A stretch of 64,000 nt of DNA, taken from contig OZ024890.1 of the NCBI GenBank assembly GCA_964017195.1, positions 51,662,341-51,726,340 on the forward strand, read 5' to 3'. Each line of letters opens with the position of its first letter. Position 1 is the first letter of the stretch. A model generated the notes under the pieces. It searched no databases. It was not told the DNA's origin and worked only from the letters and a program-made list of their open reading frames with translations. This stretch comes from Siderastrea radians (Eukaryota > Cnidaria > Anthozoa > Scleractinia > Rhizangiidae). The position numbers and the translations under genes were made by a program. This document shows positions 1 to 12,169 of this stretch, piece after piece.

Positions 1-639
1 AAAACCAAAGGATGATAAATTTGTATTATAATACGTTCAGTTTGTATACACGAGAGATCAATCATTTTCTACCATTGTAATCAAGCTGCTGTAATTTCAT
101 TGAATAAATCAAGTAACGAGTCTGTTCACATTTTGAAGAAACAAACATGTTGTTTTTGATACAAGATAAGCTATTTATTACATAGTTTACTCTTGGTACA
201 TCTCATTTTATGCTCAAGGACACTGGCCGACAACATAAGTTTTGGTGAGTAAACTTGATGGTTTAAAAACAACAAATGCTTGCCCAGAATGAAGGAAATT
301 GCTTCTCTGCAATTACATTTTTAAAAATTTTCTGGGGGGGGCATGCCCCCAGAACCCCCTAGAGGTTCGGCCCTTCGGGCCTCACTCTTGCCCCTTCGGG
401 GCAAAGCATTTTCTCACTACACACCAACCAAAAAACTTGGCATCTATGCTGTTTATCAGCAAACAAAATAACTACAAACGGGCGGGCCGCTATTCACGTG
501 TGGGCCTCCTGATATTGCTCGGTTACCAGGATAAATTTTGTCGCCTGTTCATGTTTTTTGTCGTCTGAAAATTGCAGCTCGGTTACCGGGATGAAATTCT
601 GTACGTGATCCCGTGCACGAAAATCTTAACTCATAATTT
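1..639. other. No gene; GC-rich repeat remnant
   Basis: No coding signal is supported. At about 333-410 there is a G-run, a GGGGGGCATGCCCCC palindrome and GGCCCTTCGGGCC-type hairpin motifs, which look like the end of a foldback repeat. A short sequence beginning CTCGGTTACC occurs twice (519 and 578). Open frames here contain no recognisable domain. Confidence 0.4.
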
Positions 640-962
640 TCTTTGCAGTAATTCTGCCCCGCTCGTACGTCCTTTTCCCTACCAATATTCCAATCCTCGA
701 TTTTCTTATGTCCCTTGGGCTTTTGCGTCCAATGATTCTCTTTCTCAACTCCATTACAAATCCCTTGCTCTCCCCCCTCCATTATCCCTACACAACAAAA
801 CCCTTTCAGAACTGAATAATACGTAGCGTTTAGGACGGTGAACTTACAACTCGACTTGACAACATCAAACCACACATTAAACAACTGAAACCAGTCACAA
901 CTACAACAACTAACGACATCTTAACCTTTCGTAACCCTTTTTCGCTTTCTTATTTTCATTTT
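640..962 (+). pseudogene. Envelope-like fragment (gypsy env C-terminal part)
   Basis: Conceptual translation in two frames (about 650-826 and 833-960) resembles the 3' part of the envelope-like region at 13.75-14.05 kb. Shared features are a YVPW/YIPW motif, a conserved LHY...L.L.PPL...NKT stretch, and a following LDG segment with a hydrophilic helix. It is separated by a frameshift and stop codons and has no neighbouring gag or pol, so it is a remnant of another copy of the same kind of retroelement. The similarity was seen by eye in this window and not tested by alignment. Confidence 0.5.
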
Positions 963-3900
963 TTAGCCAATGACGTCACGTTAGTGTCGTCATATGGCTA
1001 CTGTCAGAGCCTAAAAATCAACGATAGACGTTGGAACGATAGACGTTGTACGTACGTGCGATGTCTGTCTTACGATTTGTGAGGCTGGGGGGATATTCTG
1101 TGAGACGATGGGTGGGGGTGTGCACCGGGACACTGAAAGTCTTACCTTATCAGCGGCACAAACCCATACAGCTAATGTTATGGGAGTAAGACCCCCGGGC
1201 TTTGAAGTGTTTTGCATTCGCAAGTGTGGATCTACTTCGAATGCCTGTTTTGTGTACGTGAGGTCTGGCAGGATTTTATTCGCGTTGTAGTCCTGTGTTT
1301 ACTTAGCTGAAGTACATTCTTCCACAGCAGCAAATACAAGACGGACTTGCCAATTTGAGATGTTGTATGAACAGAACGTGGAAATTAACGTTACATCGAT
1401 CCCTAATTAACAGTGAAAGAAACAATATTTAAAGCCCAAGTTTATAAAGATAGTGAAAAGAGTAGAGTAAAACAGCATAAAATTTTTCGGGATTATCCCT
1501 CGGTAACAGCGAATCTAAAATTTGCAGTGTCATTTTTGTGTGCGTGTTATAAAACATGAACCCAATTAAAACTAAATCGGAAATTGCGCGGCTTGTTGCT
1601 AGCTATTCTTAAAACTGAAAAACTTGAATGAAACTAGTATTAAAATCCAAGTCACAGTGGTGATCAAGGAATTAGAGGATGGATGTAGTAAAATCTTAAC
1701 AAGATACTAAACGTTATTTCGGGGTTATTCATAGCTCAAAGTGTAAAGCGTATGTTGAGAAATTTGCATAGTTGACAGCTGTAATTTCAGCCTTATAAGG
1801 AATGTAACGCAACACTTAAAACATCTCGAACCGACCGAAACAGTACCGAAAGATTAACAACAACAGATATGTGACAAAGCATTCTCACAGAGACCTGTTG
1901 GATCTACTGGAAAGCGAGCTGAATTTGAACATTTTCGTACTGTTCGAAGGTAAAGCAAACGAAATTTATTCGGCTGTAGGTTGAGACTCCAAATAAACAC
2001 GTGAGCTAAAAATAACTTTGTACCGTGGGAAAGTTACAAATGTAAACATACTTTGGTCGATTTGTGAAGCAAAAAGACGAAAATTATTATAGCCGACTTG
2101 ATTACAAAGCAAGCAACTTCAAATAACAGGGGAAATAAATATAGTTGCAAAACTATTTCAGTCGTGTTTATAAACGCTAGTTCAAACCGATTTCGAACGA
2201 AAATATTGTGAATACAAGAAACGCCGTTTGATGGCAGACTCCTGTTTTGACAATACAATGTACTAAGAACGTAAGTGGTTGCCTGAAACGTCTGAAACCT
2301 TACAAATTAAACAAAGTAAAGCGAGTCGCGTGTCACGCAAATCACGCAGAGCGTCAAAACGGCACCCTTTAGAAAGTTGACCGTTTATGAGCACTGAAAA
2401 GTATTGGATATTCGCCGGTAGAAGTAAGAAATTAAAAGGTTCAACTGCAACTTGCATTTATTTCTGAAGTAAAATTGTTAACTTTCCACTGATCTTTGCC
2501 TAAATTATGTATGCAATATTTTTCGACGGTGAGTTTAAGTTTAAGTTTACTTGTTTTTGTCTGTGTTCTTTGAAGAACCGTGAAACAAAGAGCTTTCTTC
2601 GGTTTTTTTTTACTCCGCGTAGTCACGCTGCTGAATCATTACCAGGTTTTATAGTGGATAACCACAAGATCTTTTTGATGGTGGTGGTGGGGGGGGGGGG
2701 GGCTGAGGGGTCAGGGTGGGACTTACCGGAGGTGTAAAGTCCCATAGGTTGTCAGGACAAATTTCACCATATTGTGAAAAAAAAACGTCATTGGCTCTGC
2801 GCGTAGTGCGTGCCTATGTTCTTTATTGTTCTTTTCGGCGTTCCAGGAACGCTTACAACGCTACTGCTCGAGACTCGCTTGCTTTGAATGAACCTGTTTC
2901 ATTCTGCGATCTTTTGATTTCTGTTTACTTCTGTTGTTTTAGCTATTTTACCTTTGTTTATCCCTTTTGTTTCCTAATGTTACACTCAGTTCTGTTATTC
3001 TTTGTGATTACAGCCTCCGCTTCCTTTCACTTGCTTTTGCATTCGCACCAGTCCCTTGCAGAGCGAGTATAAGATCCAATTACAAGCAACTAATTTATTC
3101 TTCTCAGTTCCACGAAACTGGCCGTTTGCTCGATCGCTTCTTCGCTCGAGCCGCTGGCTCTACTGTTTTATGGCGGAAAATCAAGAACAAATTCCGGACG
3201 CCCGAGCCGTTCCAGCCGCCCAAGCTCTGGTTCATGCTCCTGCACCTCCGGCGCCTGACGAACCTCAGCCACAGGCATTTGTTACTGTATCAACCTGGAA
3301 TTCACGCATTTTGGTCGCCCACGTGTCAGCGTGTATTTCGCTTTACTTACTTCCTCGCTTCCTTCGCTTCCCCGTCCGTTTTATCGCTATGCGTTTTCTA
3401 CCTCTATGCTCCGCTTTTATTTAGATTTGTTTGCATCTCCTTCCACCATATTTCACGCCTATCCATGTTATCTTGTCAGTTTATTCGCGTGTCGTCCGGG
3501 TTCATTAAGTTTTTACATATTCCATTGTCCTCCTTATGTTGCTTCCACCCGTCGTTTAGGTTGTTTATAATTGTTGTGTACTAGCTTCACCGTACATATT
3601 TGGTTCTGGTTTATTCTATCCTTAGTTTCCGTCATTGTAATGTTCACATTAGGTCAGGGGTTACCCATTTAGTCATCCGGGCATTTGGATTTTAGGTAGA
3701 CCTTCGCTACGAACCACGTGTGAGATTTTAGTCTTCGTGTTTACCGAGATAAAGCTGTTTTGTTGGATAATTCTGGTCAGTTTACTGCCGTGGACATTAT
3801 AGTCATACAGTGTTTACTTATTTTTTCCGCGTGTTATAGAAGTGCATACCCCCCTCTTTTTTTTTCTTTTTTTTTGCTTTCACGTATCCTGGCTTTATTA

Positions 3901-4318
3901 CTATACTCCCGGTTGTATTCATTATTGTGTACTTTTTCGGTAAAGCAGGACTTAGCAGCCATAAAGATATCAATGTCATCCTCAGTATGCATTTGCTATG
4001 TAGCAGGTATGAGCAGCCAAAAAAAATAACAATTTGAGCTGTGACTGTAAAGATTGGCCTCGAATTGACCATCTTATTGCCCGAGACTAAACTGACATTT
4101 CATTGACACCACTATTCACAACACTCAAAATCAAAGCGCGAAGTGTTAACCTCAAAATAGCATGTGTTATACACATGGATATGCATGTGCACGAATTGCT
4201 AAATCCCAGAGGGTTATAATAAATGCTGTGAAACACTCCCTCTTCGCTCATTCTCTGATCAGCGCCAACGAGGAAGGTGGAACGGCCCTCCCTCCCGCCC
4301 TGCTTTCCTGGAAATTCG
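963..4318. other. Non-coding, no gene recognised
   Basis: No ORF here has a recognisable domain. A homopolymer G tract lies at about 2688-2702. Around 3170-3300 a short frame starting MAENQEQ is rich in Ala and Pro, which might be the start of a retroelement gag, but it is not followed by any conserved domain. Pyrimidine-rich DNA follows to 3.9 kb. A short repeat (ACGATAGACGTTG) occurs twice near 1020-1050. Confidence 0.35.
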
Positions 4319-4931
4319 TGTTGGAACGACTATTGTTAGTGGTGCTATGTCAAGTTCTGTTGTGCATGTCAATTTCTGCTCTCCAAGATTGTATCACGTC
4401 CACTTTTAATTTATTGAAAAAGGCGGCCCTGAATTTGGAGAAGAAGCCTTTGTTCTAAATTTAACTTACGTGTAGCTTACTGTTATGTAACAATATTCCA
4501 CTTGCGATTTCACTTGTATTTAAGTAGAGTGTGTCAAATTTAAATCGATAGAATTGTTCTTGTTACTTTGTTTAGACCAGATACCTCGAGAACGATGCTG
4601 AAAAATTGGCACAAAGTAGACTTTGTAACTACGCAATTTGGCGAAGCTTTTATGCTAATCATCTCCATGCACATGTGTATTTTTGCAATAGATCTTATGC
4701 GCAAGGCATTACGTAAGAATATATTTGAGTTTGAAGGGTAACTGACATGAGATTGACAGTTCTCGCCTGGTCAAGATAAAAGAAGTGAGAGCGATAGTTC
4801 TTGTGTGATTCAAAGCTAGTCCTTGCACTGTAAGGTTCAGCAGTTTACGTTAAACGGACAAATCTTGGAAGAAGAAAATTAGTCTTTTGTTGTTGGTCTG
4901 TACGCTAATCCCCCTAGCAGAGCATTTCAAC
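4319..4931 (+). repeat. Candidate 5' LTR of gypsy 1
   Basis: Starts TGTTGGAACG and contains a 28-bp block (about 4340-4370) found again near 15,976. A weaker match follows about 150 bp downstream in each copy (AATATTCC...CGA.TT..CTTG). It ends near TTCAACA, just before a TGG that could open a primer-binding site. Most of the length does not align by eye with the 3' copy, so either the LTRs are strongly diverged or the boundaries are wrong. Confidence 0.4.
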
Positions 4932-4932
4932 A

Positions 4933-4952
4933 CTGGTGAGAATCCGGTCTCG
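4933..4952 (+). promoter_or_regulatory. Candidate primer-binding site, gypsy 1
   Basis: TGGTGAGAATCCGG follows a possible LTR end in ..CA. A PBS normally begins with TGG, complementary to the CCA tail of a tRNA. I could not assign the tRNA, so this is only a positional suggestion. Confidence 0.3.
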
Positions 4953-5606
4953 GCTACCTTTTAGCCAGCGCGGTTAAAAGCCACGGGCAATTTTCGTGGT
5001 CTTCGGCGGATTTGGATGCCAGGGCGCAGGGACATCAAGTTCCCAACTCAACCCTTGCGTCGCCCAAGAACTGTCCCGAGGGTCATACAGATAACTGAGT
5101 CAGGAAACTCCTGCACCAGCTCGTACCACCGGGATATCGGCCGCCACCTCCACCGCTGATTTAAAGCCGCTAGTCCAGTAAACAGCGTCGTCCATCCAGC
5201 CTAGAGCAATCCCAGTCAAGTCCAGTTCAGAGTGCCGCTCGCCTAGTCCAGAGCACCGACCACCTGTCCAGTCCACAGTTCCATCAGTCCAGTTCACCGG
5301 ATCAAGTACTCAAGTACAGCCTAAAACTTCACCTTTATCATTACAAGCAAAAGGACACAACTTAAGATCTCATCATTATTTTTGAACTTTGATACACAAA
5401 GATTCAAGTGACTCTCATGGCTATTAATGAACTTTGAACTTTGTTTTCCTTGAACCATTTTTCGATTTAGTCAGTGGGTTTTACTTCTAGTTTAACTACG
5501 CCTAGTTTAACTACGTTACTATGTTGATAATTTAATTTGTTATTTAATCGATTTCTGCTATATCGCTCACATTCTTACAAAGGATTGATAGTAATAGCGG
5601 TGATGT
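4953..5606 (+). other. Gypsy 1 leader, non-coding
   Basis: Untranslated leader between the candidate PBS and the gag start at 5607. Many CCAGTCCAG/GTCCAGT-like short repeats lie around 5170-5300. A 13-base phrase (GTTTAACTACG) is repeated near 5500. No ORF of interest. Confidence 0.4.
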
Positions 5607-6960
5607 ATGTCAGCTCAATCCAAAATTTCGAAACAAATAGTTACACGATCCCAGGCACGTAAACAGCATAACAAAAACACACAAACTGATAGTACAATTT
5701 GCGTTTGTCCTTCATCAGATAATTTTTCGCCACACACTACCACAATGAATAAAGAACAGAAAGCTGAATTTAAAACTGTTTTGGGTGAAATGCTTAAAAC
5801 CTTACAAAAAGATATGTCCAAAGAATCTTTCACACAACGCACCCAGTTAAACACACTTCAAACAACAATCACAAACAAAGCAAATACAAGCGCGCATGGA
5901 GTAAAGCCGGACATTTTTGACGGAAGTCCTACTAGCGATGCCTCAGCGTGGTTGGATAATTTTCGGCGGATCGCTAAATTGAATAACTAGTCGAATGAAT
6001 TACAACCTAAAGCTTTCCCATTATACCTTAAACGAATTGCTCAAGCATGGTTCCTAGCGTTGCCCGATGAAACAAAAGCAAGCTTAGCGTCGCTCACAAC
6101 ATCTTTCACAGATCGTTTTGCCTCTGGTCCTCAGGCTGGATACTTAGCCAACAATTAAGCACGCGTAAATACAGGCCAGGGGAACCCTTAGATGATTATA
6201 TCACTGACATTACACGTCTTACTAAGCGCATCAAACTATCTGACATTGAGTCCATGAGGTATTTTATTGAAGGGTTACCAAGTGATCTCCAGGCTTATGT
6301 CTCTTCATCTCAGCCTAAAAATATTCAGAAGGCTGAATCATACGCTAGAATGAAAGATATAGTAAATCAGCGGCAAGGTTTTTCAGAAAATCAATTGGCC
6401 CTTAATTAGCTTCAATCTATGTTTGACAAATTCATGGCCAAAACATCTGATTCTTCCACAGTTGTGGCTGGTGCTACAGTTGTCACTGGTCCTTCAGCAA
6501 CAGACAAGCGACTTGATGAGTTAACCAAATTGGTTAAACGGATTCAGAAACATCAAAAACAGGCAGCTTCAAATTATGCCATGCCCGCTTATGATCAGAC
6601 CCAACAACAGTCCCGTAATTGGCAGGGGCAACCAAATCGTCTGATAGAGCAATTGCAGTGGCAAGTTTCGCGCTTACAGGATGAATTAAGGTGCTATCAA
6701 AATCCTCGCCAGTCGGATTTTCGCTCTTTTGGGCGTAGTATAAGGACCACAGAGGAGGACCCTATTTGTACATATTACCAACGTGTAGGTCATACCTGGC
6801 GTAACTGTAGACAGTGCATTCGCAAGGATCCGCGTTTACCTAACGCTACACCTAATGGGCAAACTCGGCCACCAATGGGCCCTGGGTCTCGCCCCCTCCT
6901 TCTCAGGGGCTCTTGCAGGACATTCCTTGCCCCCTCCAAGAGCCAATCATACACACCCTG
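5607..6960 (+). pseudogene. Gypsy 1 Gag (capsid plus nucleocapsid), broken
   Basis: The ATG at 5607 begins a Lys/Gln-rich N-terminus, then a capsid-like segment around 5890-6400 with the retrotransposon-gag signature (DIFDG...AWLDNFRRIA, later AQAWFLALPDE and FIEGLP). A stop at 5988-5990, a frameshift near 6150 and another stop near 6406 break it. Gag resumes from 6419 with a Gln-rich stretch and a nucleocapsid zinc knuckle at 6767-6808. The knuckle reads C-x2-Y-x4-H-x4-C: its second Cys is a TAC (Tyr) codon at 6776-6778, so the CCHC finger is mutated as well. Function of the intact protein: assembly of virus-like particles and RNA binding. Confidence 0.8.
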
Positions 6961-8315
6961 ATATTTGTACATATGATTATACTGTAAGTAGAGCACGTAG
7001 GCCTACTCATCGCAATCTTACAATTAGTGATAGTAATAATAATATGGGAGTTAATGGTTCACATCTGTCTGTTTTGGATATTGCAGTAAACCTGGGAGCT
7101 GCTTATCCACTCAATGACACCCAACAGGACAGCGGATCACACACAAATTCTCCTAACTGTACATATTTTCATTGGGGTGATATTTCGGCCGATTTTCATT
7201 CACCTCGAGCTGCAGTTTATGACCATGGTGATGTTGTTATTAAAACAGAAATTGCAAATTGTCACTCAAACCAAACATCCACAGACATGGAAGCTGACAA
7301 TTCTTGTGATAAAACAAACACGATTGGAAATAATACTATTGGGGATGCAATTGTAGAAACTCAAGCACATATTCAAGAAGAAATTACAGGCGATTCTAAT
7401 CAAACAGAACCAAACTGACAAGAATTTACTGCCGAACTCAACGGGAAAATGAGTACAACTGAAATAACACATATTAATGATGAAGAAACAGAAGAAAATA
7501 TTGAAACAGAACCAAATTTCAGCGAGCCAATGAGTACAATTGACATGACACATTTCAATGATGAAACAATGGGCTCTCGCATTGAAAGAGAACCAAATCC
7601 TACAGGATTTGATGGCGAGCGCAACGAGACAATGTGTAGAATGGCAATTTCACTTTGTTCTGATGAACAATTTAATTCTCATAACGAGATACCAATTGGC
7701 AATACCACCTAGCCAAACAAAATGACCCTTGCCATTCAGGGTCGACTCGAATACTCTCAGATAGCCAGCATGTGAGTGATTCAAACAACACAAACCAAGC
7801 AGTACAACAAAACATTGAAAATAAATCCAAACACAGAAATGCAACAAGATATTGAAGGAAAAGGTACCACACATTGAGATATTAAATTGGATTATGACAA
7901 ATCACATGATGTTACATTTAGTTCCCATATACACAATGATGAGGAAATCAAAATAATGAGATTCATCAAATTCGCTCACATTGGCATGACAACACACAGA
8001 ATCAGTGTATGTTCGACCTTGATCAAGTTGCACATATATTACCTTCCAGTTCAGCATTAAGTCAGCAGGAATTAGATACTGTAAATGACAGTTCAGTTTC
8101 AGATACCACCTTCATGGAGCTATCTTCAGAAACCGGAACTCTATTTCCTTTGCAAGTCTCTTTACCAGCTGCTTCAGATCTTCCTGGTTTTGAAGACCTT
8201 GACTGAACTGGTGATTCACCACCCACCATGCCTGATGACCACACTCAGCAGTGGACAGCATCCATGCCAACTGACAGTCCTATAACTTGGTATACTCCAC
8301 CACAGATGCCACCCT
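6961..8315 (+). pseudogene. Acidic Gag-Pol spacer region of gypsy 1, broken
   Basis: Between nucleocapsid and protease lies about 1.3 kb that translates, in several frames with stops, into Asp/Glu/Asn/Thr-rich sequence. A unit of the type MST..(I/M)TH.NDE occurs twice (about 7449 and 7530), each followed by an E.EPN motif. No catalytic motif is visible. The related gypsy 2 has a similar acidic spacer in the same position (19.3-20.8 kb), so this is a family trait. Function unknown. Confidence 0.55.
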
Positions 8316-8975
8316 GTGATGATCCAGAAAATCTGTGCTATGGAACCATCTCTAGAACTACCACCTGATAGTCTATATGTCCTTGGAACTATTGTCAACC
8401 AGATGACACCCATGCTGGTTGATACAGGTGCTTCAGTGACCGCAGTGAGCTATTCTTTCTTTTCCACTTTGTTACCATCTCCTACAATGCAAACTACCTT
8501 ACTAACTTCTATTCGCACTGTCAGTGGTGAGGAACTCCCTATTTTGGGACAAGCCACCCTCTCATTCACATTTGACGCTACACCTTACAGTTTTTCAGTG
8601 CTGGTGTTTGATAATCTTACTTACCCAGTTGTTCTTGGTTGCGATTTTCTTACTCATTTTGGGTCAATCATTGATATGCAAGCCCATAACTTAGTGCTTT
8701 CTGGTAATCTACCTCTTCCTCTTCATAACACCTCTCGTGTAGCAGACAATGCCTCTTCTATAACAACCCCAGTGACAGTTCATGTTTATGCTACATACAT
8801 ATTACCACCTTTGTCTGAATCTGTTATTCCTGTCTTTCCTAAGCCAGCTCTAGAAGTTGGTAGCACTGGCCTAATAGAACCAAGCTCTAAGCTTGCTGAA
8901 CGTTACCATGTATGTGGTGCATCTCAAATGGTTGCCGGTTTTCTGAGGACCACACATTTCCATTTCGAATACTGA
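8316..8975 (+). pseudogene. Gypsy 1 aspartic protease
   Basis: Retropepsin-type domain with the catalytic triplet DTGAS at 8421-8435, a downstream ILGQA strand and the VVLGCDFL flap-distal motif at about 8628-8652. The frame is open through the whole protease, one of the better preserved parts of the element. It would cleave the Gag-Pol polyprotein. It is called a pseudogene because the flanking gag and RT frames are interrupted. Confidence 0.8.
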
Positions 8976-9057
8976 ACCCAAAAAAACAAACCAGCTACTA
9001 TTTATCGCTGCTCTACTATGGGCGCCTATACTCCATCTGCTGCATCTATGTCTGTTA

Positions 9058-10560
9058 TTGCTACTGCAGAGAAATCCCACCCTCATTTCTGATTCAGCCC
9101 AAACAGTTCCAATTGACCTTTCAGATACTGATCTTACTGACACACAGCAGGCTCAACTTAAATCAATGATTGCTGAATATCGTGACACATTTGCTCTGTC
9201 GCCTCAAGAACTTGGTCAAACAGGCTTGGTACGACATCGCACTGACACTGGAGACCATGCACCCACACAACAACGCCCATACCGGGTCTCTGACACTCAA
9301 CGTGGAATTATTGAGTAACATGTCACCGATATGCTTAACCGGGGGATAATCCAACCCAGCGTGTCACCCTGGTCATCTCCAATTATATTGGTGAAGAAAA
9401 AGAGATGGCACAGATCGGCTTGTCGTTGATTTCCGCCGCTGAAACTCAGTTACACACAAGGATTCATATCTCCTACCACGCATAGATGATGCCTTAGATG
9501 CACTCAATGGCACCAAATATTTTTCCACCATGGACCTCATGAGTGGCTATTGGCAAGCGAAGATGGACCCTGATTCTTGTAACACACTGCTTTCACTACC
9601 TATGGTGGTCTTTAGGAATTCTTGGTCCTCCCATTCAGATTAACCAACGTGCCTAGTACCTATCAGAGATTAATGGAATGAGTCTTACGCAATTTGACCT
9701 ATAAGATTTGTTTGATTTATCTCGATGATATTCTTGTGTATTCTAGAACCTTTGATGATCATTTGTGTCATCTGTGCCAAGGTTTTGATCGCCTTCGTCA
9801 TGCTAACCTTAAACTAAAGCCTTCGAAATGTAAATTTGCATGTACAAAAAACAATTATTTAGGGCATATAGTTTCACCTGATGGAAAAACTCCTGACAAT
9901 TATGATAAGATTTCTGCAGTTATGGGTTTTTTCACGACCACACAATGTTAAAACGGTTAGATCTTTTCTTGGATTGGCAAACTATTACCATCACTTTGTG
10001 AAGGATTTTTCTAAGATTGCAACACCTCTAAACCAACTCCTTCACAAAGATCATAAATTTGTTTGGACGGACACATGTGAAAAAGCACTCAACGCTTTAA
10101 AAGAAGCTCTAACCACTGCACCTATTTTAGCTTTTCCAGACTTTAAGGAGCCATTTCATTTGTATACTGATGCGTCCAATGAGGGGATCGGTACAACATT
10201 AGGCCAAATTCAAAATGGTAAGGAAGTTGATATTGCTTATGCCAGACGCGATCTTAACGCAGCTGAAAGCAATTATAGTACTACAGAAAGAGAGATGCTA
10301 GGAGTGATTTTTGGCATTCGGAAGTTTGAACCTTATCTCCATGGGCGAAAATTCACCTTACATACAGATCACCATGTGTCTAAGTGGCTCACGATGATTA
10401 ACAATCCTTCAGGTAGACTAGCATGATGATCCTTGCTGGTTCAGCAACACGACTTTGAGATTCGACATCGCCCAGGTGCTTCACATGTCAATGCTGATGC
10501 CTTAAGTCATCGCCCCTACAAGTTACCTATTCCAACCGTCTCTGCTTATGATGTCCCAGG
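9058..10560 (+). pseudogene. Gypsy 1 reverse transcriptase and RNase H, broken
   Basis: The RT N-terminal segment (about 9085-9400) holds the gypsy signature QELGQTGLVRH.TDTGDH and NRGIIQPSVSPW. A stop at 9316 and frameshifts near 9395-9430 and 9600 destroy the fingers and palm. The active-site YLDD is at 9718-9729, followed by the thumb LKPSKC.F. A frameshift near 9930 leads into the RNase H part (PFHLYTDAS at about 10,153, TEREML at about 10,285, HTDH at about 10,362). A stop at 10,424 separates the connection domain (RHRPGASHVNADALSH-like). Inactive as it stands. Confidence 0.85.
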
Positions 10561-10673
10561 TGTTCAGACTTCACAAGTGAAGGAGTTAGTGTCGTGATCC
10601 AGACCTTGCTGACCTTCTCAATTACCTCAAGAGTGCTACACTTCCAGACTAAGACAAGCTCGCAAAATCCCTT

Positions 10674-11772
10674 TTGCTGACAATCGATGACTACTTCTTG
10701 AGTGATGATGGGTTACTGTTCCATCTCTGGACCCCACGGAAAACCTGTCATACCACTACCTACCAGCAACTTGTCATTCCTGCAGCTTTATGCTATAAAG
10801 TCCTTACTTGGGGCCATGATGACCCTACAGCAGGTCACTTTGGCACAGTTAAGACTTATGAGAAGCTGCGGACACGCTACTATTGGCGCAATATGTTTAG
10901 TGACATACGGCATTGGTGCAGAAGCTGTTGTGATTGTGCTATGTGAAAAAGCCCTCACAACCACCACAAGGTGCCGCTTCTACCCATCCCAGTGCAAGAT
11001 GCATTTGAACGTGTGGTGTGCGATATTTTGGGCCCCCTACCAACCACTACTAGAGGAAACAAATTCATCTGTGTTTGGTCAGATTATCTCACGCATTGGG
11101 CAGAATGTTGCGCTGTGCCTTCTATTGAAGCTCCTGTCATTGCTCACATCTTTGTAGATGAAATATCTACATGACATGGAGCCCCACGCACCTTCGTCTG
11201 ACCGGGGAAGTAACTTTATTTCTGCTCTAGTCAAAGAAGTCTGTCGTTTGTTGAATACTAGGAAGTTAAACTCCACTGCTTATCATCCCCCAAACAGATG
11301 GTTTGGTAGAACGGTTTAACAACACTCTAGCTGAATCGATTTCTATGTTTGTCAATCCTGACCAAACAGATTGGGATTTGTTCCTACCATCTATACTCTT
11401 TGCTTATCCTGTGTCACCCTGTTTTCGCCCTGATGAAAGTCCGTTTTTCCTTCTCTACGGTAGAGAACCGAGATTGCCCCTCGAGTAGCTTTGTTGCCGC
11501 CAACTAATCTTTCTACTTCAATAGAAGAACATCGAAAGTGCTTTGTGACGCAGATTGAAACTGCTCAAGCCCTTGCTCGCAGTAACATTGCCAAAGCTCA
11601 ACAACTAATGAAACTTAAATATGATAAGAAAGCAGCTGACGCACCCTTCGAAGTTGGTCAGCGCTGCTGGGTATACATGTCTTCCAGTAAAAAGGGTCTC
11701 TCTAAGAAGCTCGCATTTGTCACAAACTATCACCAGTTCATTATCAACTGCGTACATGCGATAATCGATTAG
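10674..11772 (+). pseudogene. Gypsy 1 integrase, broken
   Basis: The zinc-binding HHCC region is at about 10,810-10,945 (GHDDPTAGHFG, then C.SCCDC). The DDE core follows in other frames: first Asp in VVCDILGPLP (about 11,010), second in VSDRGSNF (about 11,200), Glu in VERFNNTL (about 11,303). A stop at 10,944, a frameshift near 11,170 and one near 11,300 break the core. The C-terminal GPY/F-like part (FEVGQRCWVY) lies at about 11,650. The intact enzyme would join element cDNA to host DNA. Confidence 0.85.
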
Positions 11773-12158
11773 TGTCTACGACTGTTCATGCTAATCGTAT
11801 GAAACACTTTTACAACCCTGCTGATCGACCAATTGCCCCACCCCAGGAGGATGATCCTAATCAACTTTCCCTACAAGAATCAGATCTCCCAGCAGACAGT
11901 TTTGAACCAGAAAATTCTCAAACTAAAACATCCACTCCTATTGATGCAGTTTCCGAACAAGACAATGGTGAACTCCCTAATGGTACTCCTGTTGATTCCT
12001 CAGATGTGCTCATGGAACCTGACGTCTATGCTGCTGAAAAGATTCTCAAAGCTCGAAAACGGCGTGGAAAACTCCAATACCTTGTCAAATGGGCAAATTT
12101 CCCAGCCTCGGAAGGCATGTGGGAACTTGGACAAGCGACTCTTGGAAAACTTTCGTAG
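11772..12158 (+). pseudogene. Gypsy 1 chromodomain (end of Pol)
   Basis: An acidic linker is followed by a chromodomain-like segment at about 12,024-12,150: YAAEKILKARKRRGKLQYLV, then KWANFP..EGMWE. The aromatic cage pattern and KW..F....WE are typical of chromodomains at the C-terminus of chromovirus integrases, which direct integration to chromatin marks. The frame is open and ends with TAG at 12,156. It is truncated relative to a full chromodomain (the last helix seems short). Confidence 0.75.
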
Positions 12159-12169
12159 TAACCAATCTT

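Noticed and set aside
3056..3584. Overlapping frames near 3 kb as genes
   Set aside because: Three overlapping frames in a pyrimidine-rich stretch, mostly with non-ATG starts; no conserved motif. An Ala/Pro-rich beginning alone is not enough.
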